Source: Immersiella caudata (lineage: Eukaryota > Ascomycota > Sordariomycetes > Sordariales > Lasiosphaeriaceae). From it: a stretch of 64,000 nt of DNA. Position 1 is the stretch's first letter. Each line of letters opens with the position of its first letter. The position numbers were made by a program, and so were the translations under genes. The notes under the pieces were generated by a model that worked only from the letters and a program-made list of their open reading frames with translations, made no database searches and was not told where the DNA came from. The stretch covers positions 2,604,001 through 2,668,000 of the forward strand of contig JAULSU010000007.1 in NCBI GenBank assembly GCA_030512335.1, written 5' to 3'. Below are positions 31,052-42,860 of this stretch, one piece after another.

Positions 31052-31688
31052 GATGAGGTCAAAGATTCTCGGAGGTGTTTGAAGTGATGAAGCGACGAGG
31101 TGAAGCGACTGAGGTGGTTGGGGTGATGGGTATAATAGGAGGTTGACGGCGTTGTTTTTCACTCCGCCTCCGTCTCCGGCTGGAACAGACCCCTGCGCTT
31201 ACTTAGCGGTCAACCGCAATGGGGATTGGAGGATCGTGGGGTTTGATGCAGTCTTATTGGAGCATCCTTCACGGCGCAGGGGGGGTTTCTGACGCAGGCC
31301 GGTGACTCCCCGCTCCCCATCCCGTGTCGCCGGCATGCAGGCAGCACCGCGGAATTGGACCGCTGAAGCGGAACAACGACATCCACTTAAAGTGACCGCC
31401 GGGTAGCCTCATGGAAATTGCGTTGCATTGTAGTTGTGTATGGCTATTGTAGTACCGTAATAGGCGGAAAAGGGTTGAAGCTGATTGAGGGAGATGGAGT
31501 GAACCCGAGAGTTCGTTCAAGTATGGTCAAGTAGACTCACCGAGCGCAAGCGGTGAGGATTAACACGACGCGAGCACGCGTCAGATCCCCGTAAAGTGTG
31601 CATGCCTCATGTTACAGACCTCGCTTGCCGGCCCAGCCTTCAGTTGTTCTGCTCGTCCTCCTCGAGGGCTTCCCGATCGATGACTACA
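31052..31688. other. Intergenic, nothing recognised
   Basis: It should hold the promoter of the methyltransferase gene and the 3' UTR of GatB, both on the minus strand. No other feature seen. Confidence 0.4.
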
Positions 31689-33509
31689 TCACTGCTTGTT
31701 CCCCAGAGCGTCGAGGTAAATGTCGTCGATCCTTGTGCTCATCACCCTCTCAGCGGAGGTCGGATCCATTCTGTGCTCAGGACCAGCACGCATCATCTTG
31801 CCCACGAGGAACATGAGCTTCCCCCGAGGATAGGCCTTGCTCTTCCCGTCGGCGAACCGAAGGAACTCGCCCAAGACCTTGTCCTCGCCCTCGACAGCCC
31901 GATCAGCAAGAGCTTCATACTCTGCCTTGGATAGCTCGTTGAACCAAAGATTGTTGTCTTTGATGGCCTCCGTGACCCCGCCTGGTGCGACTTCGCCGCG
32001 AAAGATGGCCCATAGAAGCTCCTTTGCCACCTTGGCGGTGATCTCCCTCCGGCAGAGGTGATGAAGGAGGGCGGCAAGATCGCGAGATGGAACCTTGCAC
32101 TCCCCGTCGGCTGTCATCCCAAGGTCGCTGGACACCTCGGTGAGCTTCCCCAGCTCGTGGAGACACCAGTTGGCGGCAAGAATAGTGACGATAGCATCAG
32201 TCTCGGCACCCAGCTCGCTGAGTGCATCCAGAACGTTGTAGTAGTACTGGACCCGGGCGCCACCATCGAGCGCCAGCAATGAGATGGCGTCCTTGGCTGT
32301 CAAGCCATATTTCTCGATGAGTTGGTCGGTCTCGACATCCGGAGACACGCCCGAGGACGATGCCAAACGCTGCACAAGCTGAGGGTCGATCACGACCGGG
32401 CCGAGGTCGGGATCCGGCATGTAGCGGTAGTCGACCTCTCCCTCCTTGCCACGGAGACGGCGGGTTTCGGTGCTTCCAATTGACCATCCGCGGGTCTCGC
32501 CCTCCACCACTCCACCAGCTTCAAGAACCGCGATCTGACGATCCCGCTCGGCGATGATGGCGTCCTCGACCGCCTTGAAGCTGCTCAGATTCTTGATCTC
32601 CGTTCGTGTGCCGAGCTTCCCACTCGTGTCGTCAACTCTCCGCACAGATACATTCACATCCGCGCGCAGTCCACCCTCCTCCATCCCCGAGACACAGGCG
32701 TCAACGGCGCTCAGCATCATCTGCACCTTGCGCACCAGAGCCGCCGCCGTGGCAGGGTGATGAATCTCTGGAAGAGTGATAATTTCGATCAGAGGCATGC
32801 CCACCCGGTTGAAGTCCAGCCAGTGTGCCTCGCCCGGTTGTGCGGTTGTTTTTGCTGTGTCCTGCTCCATCTGCACCTGCTTGATGCCCACAGCGATGCT
32901 CTCGCCATCCTCGGCAGCGATGCCATCTCTTGCAAGCAACCCAATGCGCCCATCCTTCGCAAAGGGCTCGTAGTATTGCGTGATCTGGTAGCCCGACGGC
33001 TGGTCCCAGTGGAAGTAGTGCTTGCGGTCGAAGCGACTGACGCGCTGAATGTCGCAGTTGAGGGCGAGGGCAGCACGCACGGCGGGGATCAGGGTCTCGG
33101 GCTGGAATAGGGGCTGCGAGCCGGGGATGGCGAGGTCGAAGAGAGCCACATGGGTGTTGGGGCTGTCGTTGAAGGACGTGGTTGCGGGGGAGAAGAGCTT
33201 GCGGACTGTGTTGAGCTGGGCGTGGATCTCGATGCCCACGGTCAGCTCCCAGCCGGGAACGGTCTGGTTGTCGATATTTTTCTTCTTCTTCTGCCCGGAT
33301 GCCTTGAGGGCCTTCGCTTGTTCTTTAAGCTGCTTGCGCAGAGGCGTGGGAGGGACGGACGTGGATTGAGTTTCGACGCTCGCGAACCGTCGGGTCTGGA
33401 AGTTCGCCACGGGTTGCAGGCAGATTCGGCTCGCGCGCAGACATCCACGCCGGCTCAATTGGCCGGCAAGCAGATATCTGCTGAGCTCGGACGTCGGTAT
33501 TCGCGGCAT
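31689..33509 (-). CDS. PET112: Mitochondrial glutamyl-tRNA(Gln) amidotransferase subunit B
   Basis: A single exon encodes about 606 aa from the Met at 33509 (context CACAATGCC); an in-frame Met at 33545 is possible. A basic N-terminal ~45 residues (RRGCLRASRICLQ) fits a mitochondrial presequence. The catalytic GatB domain begins with WELTVGIEIHAQLNT, followed by FDLAIPGSQPLFQPE, KHYFHWDQPSGYQITQYYEP and DFNRVGMPLIEIITLPEI, all classical GatB signatures. Next come RADVNVSVRR and TRTEIKNLSSFKAVEDAI, and the tail includes a YqeY-like domain ending in a helix typical of GatB (GKLMFLVGKMM). With GatA and GatF/GatC it converts Glu-tRNA(Gln) to Gln-tRNA(Gln) in mitochondria. The gene is intact and gives a housekeeping anchor in an otherwise variable region. 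Confidence 0.95.
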   Translation of the reverse strand: MPRIPTSELSRYLLAGQLSRRGCLRASRICLQPVANFQTRRFASVETQSTSVPPTPLRKQLKEQAKALKASGQKKKKNIDNQTVPGWELTVGIEIHAQLNTVRKLFSPATTSFNDSPNTHVALFDLAIPGSQPLFQPETLIPAVRAALALNCDIQRVSRFDRKHYFHWDQPSGYQITQYYEPFAKDGRIGLLARDGIAAEDGESIAVGIKQVQMEQDTAKTTAQPGEAHWLDFNRVGMPLIEIITLPEIHHPATAAALVRKVQMMLSAVDACVSGMEEGGLRADVNVSVRRVDDTSGKLGTRTEIKNLSSFKAVEDAIIAERDRQIAVLEAGGVVEGETRGWSIGSTETRRLRGKEGEVDYRYMPDPDLGPVVIDPQLVQRLASSSGVSPDVETDQLIEKYGLTAKDAISLLALDGGARVQYYYNVLDALSELGAETDAIVTILAANWCLHELGKLTEVSSDLGMTADGECKVPSRDLAALLHHLCRREITAKVAKELLWAIFRGEVAPGGVTEAIKDNNLWFNELSKAEYEALADRAVEGEDKVLGEFLRFADGKSKAYPRGKLMFLVGKMMRAGPEHRMDPTSAERVMSTRIDDIYLDALGNKQ

Positions 33510-33883
33510 TGTGTGGTGTGAGGTTGTCGATACAATGGACCGCATGGGAGCTCAAATTCGAATCGGATGAACGTGGCCCAAGCTCCCAGATTTGTGGGGC
33601 ATCGAGGGTCGCGATCAATGCTTGGCAGCGAGACGCCGCTGCTCGCCCATTCGGACCCTGACATCGTTACCCAATGCGCCACAGGGCTCCCAGATAGGTG
33701 GTTGGAGGCTGAGGAGTTGCAGAATGGGCGCTGAGAATGAAAGAGATAACCCTGCGCAAGACGCGTCGAGTCGCGTTGTCGTTTAGATGGGGAGTGCACC
33801 CGTGCCGCACACCGCTTGGAAATCCTCGGCACGCAAGGCCGGCAAAGAACTTGGGAGGTATTTTGGCCCGAATTTGTATCATT

Positions 33884-33957
33884 GGTCGGATGGTGTAGTT
33901 GGTTATCACGTCAGTCTAACACACTGAAGGTCCCCAGTTCAATCCTGGGTTCGATCA
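33884..33957 (+). tRNA. tRNA-Val (AAC)
   Basis: A 74-nt cloverleaf without intron. The acceptor stem GGTCGGA pairs with TTCGATC (two G:T wobbles), with discriminator A at 33957. The A box is TGGTGTAGTTGG. The anticodon stem TCAGT/ACTGA encloses loop CTAACAC with anticodon AAC. The T arm CCCAGTTCAATCCTGGG contains the B box. A T-run follows. Confidence 0.93.
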
Positions 33958-33959
33958 TC

Positions 33960-33966
33960 TTTTTTT
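33960..33966 (+). terminator. Pol III T-run terminator
   Basis: Seven Ts start two bases after the discriminator base of tRNA-Val, the expected Pol III termination signal. Confidence 0.75.
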
Positions 33967-34334
33967 CCCCTCATTTGGAGACTGCCAATTTGATCAGCTT
34001 CGTTGTCACTCGTGGTTACTGATCTCTCACGCGGCATAGCTTTTCGGATCGACTAAACACTCCTGCAGTTCCGATGCACCTGCGAATGCTGAACAACGCC
34101 CAATTGACCAATGGGGTGACAGCTTCGGCCCAGGTGCCCATCGGTGGAACACGAGCAACCCCGTGCTACCGCCCTTTTGAGTGGCCTTATCGCATTCTTC
34201 ATCGCCTCAACTTTTCACTTCCTCATCAGACAACGAACCATGTCGGGAATAACCAAGTGGCAAGCCGCTGATACCGGCCGGGCGAGCAGAAATTTTTTAA
34301 AGTGGTACTCCCACATCGCTTTCCGGATCGCTCC

Positions 34335-35325
34335 ATGAACACTACTGCGCGAATCAACAACATGGCTCTCCTCTTGACGGTGGCCGCCGCCTCCTCCGTC
34401 TTCGCAATCAAACTTCCTGGAGCCCACTGCCCCAGCCCCATCCTCTCCTGCTCCTCCGCCTCTCAGTCTCCTCTCAACACCTGCTGCACCGAAACCATTG
34501 GTGGTCTCGTTCTCTTCACCCAATTCTGGTCCACCGGCCTCGAATCCTCCGGTCAGCTCCTCCCATCTACTCCTGGACCCTCCACGGCCTCTGGCCCGAT
34601 TTCTGCAACGGCTCCTGGACACAATGCTGCGATCTCACCCGCCAATACGATCCCCATCCGTCACCCAACACCACGACCGGGACGCCGGACGGTATACCCG
34701 TTCCGCCACATCACGGTCCAGCGGTAGACACCTTCATCTCTGCCTCGGAAGGCCAGGGAAGACCCTCTTGACATGGATGGATCAGTTCTGGGTGGTACAG
34801 GGATAGCCTAGTACCGAACTCTGGGCGCACGAGTTTTCAAAGCACGCTATATGTTTTAGCACCATGGAGCAAAAGTGTTTCTCCAAGAGAGAGTTACAAC
34901 GGCACAAAGATATGCTGGATTTCTTCAAAGTAGCCGTGAGGTTCTTTGTAAGGCTTCCAACGTATGACTTGCTCGCGGAGAAAGGGATCATACCGAGGGA
35001 TAACACGGGGTATTCGCTGAGCACGATACAAGCGGCGCTGAAGGAGAAGCACGGGGGTGTGCCGTTTTGTGGGGTGTGTGCGGGACCGAGGCGGAATGAG
35101 ACGGAGGCGGGGAGGGGGAGTGACGACGCGGGGAGAACGGTATTGAGTGAGGTGTGGTTTTATCATCATGTGTTTGGGAGGGTGCAGGAGGGAAGGGGAA
35201 AGGCGGTTAGGGCGGCTGGGAATGGGGAGAGTGTGAGCAGCTGTGAGGAGGCTGAAGGGGCGGTCTGGTATTATGAGAGGGCGAAGGGGTCGGAGGTTGA
35301 CTTGACGACGCGGCTCAGTGAGTAG
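34335..35325 (+). pseudogene. Broken secreted ribonuclease T2 gene
   Basis: A signal peptide is visible after Met 34335 or 34362 (MALLLTVAAASSVFA). The frame then matches RNase T2: paired Cys, then CCTETIGGLVLFTQFW. A one-base frame change near 34565 leads to the first catalytic block SWTLHGLWPDFC, then CDLTRQYDP. A second change near 34770 leads to LLTWMDQFW, and an in-frame TAG follows at 34804-34806. Beyond it, the second catalytic block ELWAHEFSKHAICFS lies in the same frame, and the C-terminal half (ending 35325) is open. Both catalytic histidine blocks survive, but two frameshifts and one nonsense codon break the gene. Intact T2 enzymes are secreted, cleave RNA without base preference and scavenge phosphate; some fungal ones act in host interaction. 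Confidence 0.8.
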
Positions 35326-36536
35326 GGTCGGCGGTTTATGCTTGAGATCGGGAGTCGGACGTTTAGATTGTCGGCTTTGGAACGGACGTCGGGGGCAAGA
35401 GCCTCACCGTCGATCTTCGGCTTCTGCTTCGGAGTAAATGTGTATGAGAAAATCATCAACGTGGCGACCGTAGAGCCACGGCTTCGTCGGAATAATGTTT
35501 CACAGCTACAGACCATGATAAGATTGCCCGGTTCTCGCCTGAGTCTCGCCCTGCAGAACACAAAGTCTAACATTGGTCCGTCAAGCTACTATACCCGTTG
35601 TATACCATTAAGGATGTCGTTATGAACCCAAGCGTTGGCGGTGGTCGCACACGACCGAGATTGGGGGCGTGAGGGGAAGCAGAGGGGAACGCAGGGCAGC
35701 CGCACCTCTCAGGGACATGGGTAAATAGGAGGCATCGGAAAGTGTTCTCGGATGAAAAGTGTGAGCGTGGTAGTGGGCTGCTCAAGCCGGTGCCGGAAAG
35801 CCGGTTGACTCTGTTCCTCCTTCCCCTGAATTCTGAATCCAAGTTGGCGTTTTTCGGCAGTGGATGATAGCGCGGAGGTGGTCTCTCCATTAGTCACCCA
35901 TTTGGACGCCACTTTGCCCTGGCCAGCTCGGGGATATTTTACCTTCCGATCAAGGCGTGGACGGCTGGGAAACCAGGGGGCGAGGGCGATCTCCACCCCC
36001 AGAATCAGCGACGTAACGCAATGCGTCGTGCTAAGGAACATTCTCTGCAGCCAAGGCGAACGGACGAGTCGGGGTCGGTAGTCGGGTGGTGGGGTTCCGT
36101 TTGGTAGGTCCCGGGTGAATAGACGGAGAATTCATCCACTTTTAAGCAGAGCCCAGGGCTACCCAACCCCAGCGCCCCCAAGCTCCCGACACGCCAAGGA
36201 CCCGACCCCTAAGGGCGGGGTGCCTATAGGCGCGTCCCATTGTCCGGAGGCCCCGATATGAATAGATGACGGGGACCGCTGTTTGGTTCCCCAACTCGAG
36301 AGCGCTGCACCGAATCATGCGGCGATTTCATTTCCGGCTATCATGGCATCCTGGTTAGAGTTGCTTGGGGATCTGGGGAATGAGGGGAAGCCGGATGAAT
36401 GGGGCAAACGAGAAGTACTAGTATCGTCGCGATGCCTCCGCCGGCGAGGGCGCTCGATTCGATGATGTGTTGTTGACTGGTTCCGTCGTGTCGACAGACT
36501 CTCAAAGTTTCTTGCCAGCCTGAGTGAGCCGAAATC
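35326..36536. other. Intergenic region, nothing recognised
   Basis: About 1.2 kb without a supported gene. It includes the upstream region of the GMC oxidoreductase gene. Confidence 0.4.
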
Positions 36537-38559
36537 ATGCATCTCCTCCAGCATTGGGCCGTCACGGCCTTGGTGGCAGCTTGTACGCTCCTTCCCCTTC
36601 AGCTCGACTGGACCGTCTCGCTAACCTCCCGCAGTGCTCCACCCATGCGCAGCCGCTCCCTCCAACGAGCCCCGCGCGGCCGCGGCAGCGTGCAGCCTCT
36701 CGTCTCGGGACACTTGGGATTACATTGTTGTCGGCTCCGGGCCTGGTGGTCTCGCCATGGCGGACCGCCTCTCCGAGGCTGGCCACAAGGTGCTGCTGCG
36801 TAGGTCGAACAATTGAATCCGCCACATGAGCCTCCTAGCTGACGCCCTGCAGTGGAAAAGGGTCCTCCCTCCTCCGGCCGCTGGGGCGGCACAATGAAGC
36901 CCCAATGGCTCCAAAACACCAACCTCACGCGCTTCGACGTCCCCGGCCTGTGCAACCAGATCTGGGCCGACCGTAATGGCATCGCCTGCACCGACTACGA
37001 CCAGCTCGCCGGCTGCATCCTCGGCGGCGGCGTCGCCATCAACTCGGCTCTCTACTGGAAGCCGCACCCAGATGACTGGAACCTGTCCTTCCCCGCTGGC
37101 TGGAAGGACGCCGACATGAAGGCTGCCGTCGACAAGGTCTTCACCCGCCTGCCCGGCACCACGACACCGTCGCAGGACGGCAAGATCTACCTCCCGCAGG
37201 GATTCAACACCATCGGTGGTGGGCTCAAGGCTGCTGGATGGGCCGAGATTGATGCCAACAAGGAGAACGGTCTGCGGAACCGTACCTATGCCAAGACGGC
37301 GTATTACTATATTGGTGGCGAGAGAGGCGGGCCGATGGCGACGTATCTCGTGACGGCGAATGCGAGGAAGAACTTTGCATTCTGGACGAACGCGGGCGTC
37401 AAGAGGGTTGTGAGGACTGGTGGCAAGGTTACGGGCGTTGAGGTCGAGTGCGGTGGAAGCTCGGGCGTTGTTTCGCTGACGGGCACGGGGCGGGTTATTC
37501 TGTCGGCGGGCACCTTTGGGTCGGCCAAGATCCTGTGGAGGAGTGAGTTTCTCTTTGTTTGAGCGTTGGATGAAAGCTGACTTGTGCAGGCGGCATCGGA
37601 ACCAAGGACATGTTGGATGTTGTCAAGTCGTCGGGCGATGGCTCGTCCATGATTTCGTCTGATCAGTGGATCAACCTGCCGGTCGGACACAACCTGTACG
37701 ACCACGTCGGTGTAAGTGTGGGAGTCTCGGCGGACATGGGCTTGGCTAACACTTTCAGACTGACCTCGAGATCGCGCATCCTAACGTCGTTGGCTACGAC
37801 TTTTATGCAGCTTACAACAGACCCAACCAGGGAGATATGAACTCCTATCTGAACGGCAGGTCGGGGATCTTGGCTCAGTCGGCCCCCAACTTCGGCCCCA
37901 TGTTCTGGGAGATCATCAAGGGCTCTGATGGCATCAACCGCCATCTCCATTGGCAAGCCAGAGTCGAGGGCTCGCGTGCTAGTAAGCGTCATCTCTTCTC
38001 CAGACCGCTCTCAGCTAACCGTTTAGCCTCCATGACCGTCACCCAGTACCTTGGCACCGGCTCCGTCTCCCGCGGTCGCCTCACCATCAACAACCAGCTG
38101 AGGACAATCGTCTCCCAGTCCCCTTATCTCAACAACGCCCAAGACAAGGCCGCCGTGGTTGCCGGTGTTCAGTCCCTGCGCGATGCCCTCGGCAAGGTCA
38201 GCGGCATCACATGGGTCCGCCCAACCTCCAGCCAAACATCGGAAGCCTTTGTCAACTCTGTAAGACCTCCCTACTTTCATCGCGAATGCAACTAATATCA
38301 CCAGATTCCCGCCAATGCTGGCTCCCGCAACTCCAACCACTGGATCGGCACCGTCAAGATGGGCGCCGATGACGGTCGCTCGGGCGGAACCTCTGTCGTT
38401 GATCTCAACACCAAGGTCTACGGCACCGACAATCTCTTTGTTGTCGATGCGTCCATCTTCCCCGGCCACGTTACCAGCAACCCGACCGCTGCCATTCTGA
38501 GCGTTGCCGAGCACGCCGCCGTCAAGATCTTGGCGCTTCCCGCCGCGGGAGCCGCTTGA
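36537..38559 (+). CDS. CDH-like GMC oxidoreductase, seven exons
   Basis: Exons 36537-36582, 36635-36799, 36853-37542, 37590-37711, 37759-37981, 38027-38259 and 38305-38559 sum to 1734 bp and 577 aa. A signal peptide crosses the first intron (MHLLQHWAVTALVAAC). The FAD-binding Rossmann motif is DYIVVGSGPGGLAMADRLSE. GMC blocks include GGGVAINSALYW and GTFGSAKILWRSGIG. The C-terminal catalytic block has SNHWIGTVKMG, with the active-site His, and VDASIFPGHVTSNPTAAIL, with the partner Asn. The order and the SRGRLTINNQL block match the flavodehydrogenase domain of cellobiose dehydrogenase (AA3_1), but no heme (cytochrome) or carbohydrate-binding domain is attached. It probably oxidises sugars or oligosaccharides outside the cell and could feed electrons to LPMOs or quinones (inference). 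No lesion seen. Confidence 0.9.
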
Positions 38560-39042
38560 AATGCATACGTGGCGCAGGGGTTCGAATTGAGAGGCATTGG
38601 CCGCGGATTTTGAATACTGTAAATATTTGGATTGCAGTCGATTACAGTAGCGGCCAAGTTCAGCGTCCACGTCTCCATATGTAAAATCTTTCTAAGTGGG
38701 GCTATCTTTGGCTCCTCATTGCTGACATACAGTGCGCTCTAGTTCATACTGTGTATCATGTCACAGAGTACCTTAACAGCCTAAAGTGGTCCATGGTATA
38801 TTTTGTCCGCCATATCCGGCTCACACCATTATCCGTATTGGGTATTAGTGAGTAACGTCGCTAGTGGAGTCCACCTTCTTGATTTAGCTGCTTGCATTCG
38901 TGCATCGCCTGCCCATATGCTGTGCAAACAATTAAATATTTGCAAGACCGCTGTCACCCAACAATGAATTGATATGTAATTCACCTATCGACAGCTGACC
39001 GTAGATGCTACATAGAGAACTTAATGCTATACATATTGCCCT
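38560..39042. other. Convergent 3' flanks, AT-rich
   Basis: AT-rich intergenic DNA between the GMC gene and the NLR gene. No feature recognised. Confidence 0.4.
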
Positions 39043-42000
39043 TTATTCTGATATGCCAACTGTTTCATCATGAGAACGACCACTTGCTGCTTCCCATCTA
39101 CGCAATGACGAAGAATTAGATACCGTGTTCGGATGATCCGGCCCGAGTATTTGCTGCTGAAACTCGACGCATCGGCGCATTAAGTCTAGAGCTTCGTCAA
39201 GACGGCCCTGACGTTGCCAAGTAAAGCTGAGATTGGCCATGCTGGCTAACGTATCGGGATGCTCCTCTCCCAACACCCTCTTTCTCGTCTCCATCACTTG
39301 CACTCCTAGCTCCTCGGCTTCCTTCCATCGGCCTTGATTCCGGTACGTCGACGCTAGGTTGGCCATGCTGGTCAGCGTGTCGGGATGCTCCTCTCCCGAC
39401 ACCCTCTTTCTCGTCTCCATCACTTGCACCTCTAGCTCCTCGGCTTCCTTCCATCGGCCTTGATTCCGGTACGTCGACGCTAGGTTGGCCATGCTGGTCA
39501 GCGTGTCGGGATGCTCCTCTCCCGACACCCTCTTTCTCGTCTCCATCACTTGCACTCCTAGCTCCTCGGCTTCCTTCCATCGGCCTTGATTCCAGTACGT
39601 CGACGCTAGGTTGGCCATGCTGGTCAGCGTGTCGGGATGCTCCTCTCCCGACACCCTCTTTCTCGTCTCCATCACTTGCACTCCTAGCTCCTCGGCTTCC
39701 TTCCATCGGCCTTGATTCCGGTACGTCGACGCTAGGTTGGCCATGCTGGTCAGCGTGTCGGGATGCTCCTCTCCCGACACCCTCTTTCTCGTCTCCATCA
39801 CTTGCACTCCTAGCTCCTCGGCTTCCTTCCATCGGCCTTGATTCCAGTACGTCGACGCTAGGTTGGCCATGCTGGTCAGCGTGTCGGGATGCTCCTCTCC
39901 TAATACCCTTGAACAAATGCTAAGTTCCTTTACTTGCAGCTCCTCGGCTTCCTTCCATCGGCCTTGATTCCGGTACGTCGACGCTAGGTTGGCCATACTG
40001 GCCAGCGTGTCGGGATGCTCCTCTCCTACCAGTTCTTTCCATACTCTTATCGCCCGTATAAGAAATCCCTCCGCATCCTTCCACTGGCCTTGGTAATCGA
40101 AAAGTCCTGCAGCACAAGCGAGAAGCGACGCCCTTGCCAACCTCTCGTCTCTCGATCCTATACCTTCACACTTCAGTACAGCATGCGCGTGTGGAAGATA
40201 CGCGATGCATATCGCCTGGTTTTCATGGTTGCCGTATGGGTAATTGTGTGAAACCACCAGTATTGCCTCTTCCGCGAACCGGTGCATTATGTCTCTCTCG
40301 CCTAGCCATTTCCGAGTCACCAACTGCACAAGCCGGTGCATATCGAAGCTGTGGTCCTTGTTTTCCGTGATGAACGAAAAGGCCTTCAGGACCCCCAGTG
40401 CCTTAACCAGCTGCATCTCTCCCCTTGGCTTTTGCGCTTGTTCCCGTTCGCCGTAGTCGGATAGAAATTTCTTTGGAATAGCCTGCCTGTCGAAGAGGCT
40501 CATCAGCGAGAGGAGCTCCCCTGCGAAGATGTCCTGCTGTTGAATTTGCTCGAACGAGAGGATCCAGGTTTTTGCCACCGTATGAGCGGCCTCCGGGTCC
40601 CTGCCGACTGTCTCGAATTCCTCGCTTAGTAGGTCTACGAGATTCTGGTCGCTTTTCTCCAGGAGTCGCAAATACTCCTTGGCCGATATGCTCATTTCTT
40701 GGATGAAGGCAGCGGCCTGGACTAATACGAGCGGTAAGTGCTCTAATCGGGATGAAAGCGTCGACAAATCGTCCAGATCCAGATTGTCTGCTTCGAGTTT
40801 CTCTTGCAGCAGCTGTCGCGACTCGGCCTCGTCCATCTTCCCGACCTTGATCAGGTATCTGCCTCGAGTAATCCTCGAACCGGCTACCTTGTTCCTCGTA
40901 GTTACGAGGACAGATCCGTGTGCGTATTCGGGAATCCACTTTCCGAGATTCCCCGGTGGGGTAAAAAGCTGTACGTCGTCGGCATTGTCGATAACCATCA
41001 GCCATCGGCCGCGATCTGTACTCTGCAGCCATGCCTTAACTAGGGGCAGCACGTCCGCCTTAGGGTCGTCGTGGCCAGGGACCTGGCACTCTTGTGCGAT
41101 TGAAGTGTAAGACTGCCGGAACCGCTCGGCGCTGCTCGCGTGGACCCAGAAAACAGACACTTCGGGGCACTCCTCTTGAAGCCAGTACACGTAAGCCAGG
41201 GCAGTTTGGGTTTTTCTGTGGTATGTCAGACCTGCAGTACTCCCGTGATGGTGCGAGACCTACCCGATACCACCTAGACCATATAGCGCCACTCGTGACC
41301 CTAATACACCTTGGGGATGACTGAAACCCAAATGTTGTTTAAGATCGTCCAGCATCTTGACTCGCCCAATAAAGTCCTGGTTTTGGTTGTACGGGACAAG
41401 GACTAAGGCTCTTCTCAGCATGAGTTAACAATAATCATAGCATGTGTTACATACATTTTGCATTTGACGCCCGAATTCGGCGACGCACCGTCAGCGCCCG
41501 CCGGGCAAGGCCCTTCATCTTCTCGCGAGCTTTATCGTAATCGTGGTCTTGAGGACCAAACTTAACTAAGTCCGAGTGTGTGCGTGCGACGGCACATATA
41601 TGCTCGGCGCCATCCTCCCACGGACGGCAATGTGTTGCAGAGGATTTGGTGACCAGGATTGCATCCGGTCCGGTCATTGCCCACTTGCCATCTTTGTCCT
41701 GCTCCACGTCAGTGTGTGTGCACATGTGTGGTCGATAAGGAAGAGGCGGCGCCATACCTGTGCTGTTGGTGACTCGAGCGTTTCATAGAAGCAAAATACT
41801 TCACAGCCACCTTTATTGCCCAATGCAGTGTGAAAGTCCCGCTGCTGGATGCTTAGGATCTGCGAGTTGATGCGGCTGATGGACTCGATGAGAAAGCGGT
41901 TCGGACCGTCTCCCACTATCGGGATTAGCGAGCTGATATCCATTCCGTCATGTGGAACGCCAAAGAATACGATTCCATAGATTGCTCGAATGAGTTGCAA

Positions 42001-42860
42001 GTCGTCCTCGCTTTTCGATTTTGATAGCGTGATTATTGTCTATCCGGTGCGTTAGATTTCTGGTCCGTAAAGTCGCCGTGCTGTACTTACTTGCTTGACG
42101 ATCAACCCTCCTAAGCTATGGGCGACTAGGATGAGGGGTCTGACGATGGGAGCGCCAACCAGTGCTGGTAAGCTGTGATGAAATGCTGTCGCAAGGTCCT
42201 CTAAGTTTTGCATGTTCTTGCTTTGTGCAACACTCGATTCGTAGCCGTACGTTATAACTCTTGCCATCGGACGACGGGTGTTCTCCTGGGTGAGGTCGTA
42301 TGGAAGGGAGTCACGGAGCCACATGTGGGTTCCACCTCTCTCTTTAAATGACCCGAAAGCGTGTCCGCCGAGACCGGATAGTGCAACGACGCTGAGACAA
42401 GTTAGCACCTGTGCATCCCAGCTGTGTCCGCCGTTCAGTCCGCTTACTCGATTTTGTGGTCGTCTGGAGGCGGAGCGAAGAGGGTCGTGAAGCCATGGAA
42501 GTCAACATCTAATGTTAGGCACTCGTCGCGAGTTGGCTGGTCGGTCTCATGCTTGGGCAGCGGGATGCGCCACACTAAGCCGGTTCGGAGGGCATCGGGG
42601 AGTGAGACGGTGTCTGGGAACACAACTGTACCGGTACTAGAGCTGCCGTGAATCTCCGGCGCGAGGGACTTAATAACTGGGTCGGCCAAGCCATAGTGCT
42701 CTGCTAGGAATGACCGTACGTGGTCGGCACCCCAATCCAGAGGCACTCCGCGTATGCGAAATGTCCTACCGTATTTTAGTGAAGGTGGGCTTCCTTTAGG
42801 TGGTTGCTGATCCTGATAGACTGGCTCTGGTGCGAGCGGGGAAGTCCGATGGGCAGCCAT
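39043..42860 (-). CDS. NLR: SesB-like hydrolase, NB-ARC, TPR
   Basis: Minus-strand exons 42860-42448, 42391-42091, 42039-41758, 41698-41455, 41408-41264 and 41215-39043 keep phase and give about 1185 aa. After a short N-terminal region with TFRIRGVPLDWGADHVRSFL comes a SesB/PGAP1-like alpha/beta hydrolase with VVALSGLGGHAFGSF, nucleophile elbow LVAHSLGGLIVKQ (exon 2) and GIVFFGVPHDGMD (exon 3). The NB-ARC domain has Walker A GLGGIGKTQTALAY, which is split by the last intron, Walker B LMVIDNADD, GSVLVTTRNK and MHRLVQ. Then about seven TPR units of 42 residues with EEHPDTL(T/A)SMANLASTY. Such proteins are nucleotide-dependent switches in fungal heterokaryon incompatibility and innate immunity-like cell death. 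A hydrophobic helix (VLALAAVGLITLAIF) precedes in another frame from Met 42931, so a membrane-anchored start with a frame change is possible. Confidence 0.9.
39240..40030 (-). repeat. 126-bp TPR-coding tandem repeats
   Basis: About five central units of exactly 126 bp (42 codons) are almost identical at nucleotide level. They differ mainly at one codon (STYRNQG versus STYWNQG) and at one (ELGVQ versus ELEVQ); the R/W alternation suggests duplication of two-unit blocks. Flanking units are more divergent. Such arrays in NLR genes are known to vary in copy number among strains. Confidence 0.9.

Larger units (their letters stand above)
33510..34334. other. Intergenic region holding tRNA-Val
   Basis: GatB 5' flank (minus strand), then the tRNA gene listed separately, then the 5' flank of the RNase T2 pseudogene. 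No other feature seen. Confidence 0.4.

Noticed and set aside
39197..39916. A repetitive 239-codon frame in the TPR array
   Set aside because: It is the shifted reading of the 126-bp units (126 is a multiple of three, so every frame repeats); the TPR frame belongs to the NLR.
39240..40030. Regular repeats considered as a CRISPR-like array or satellite
   Set aside because: Units are contiguous, coding and eukaryotic; no spacers.
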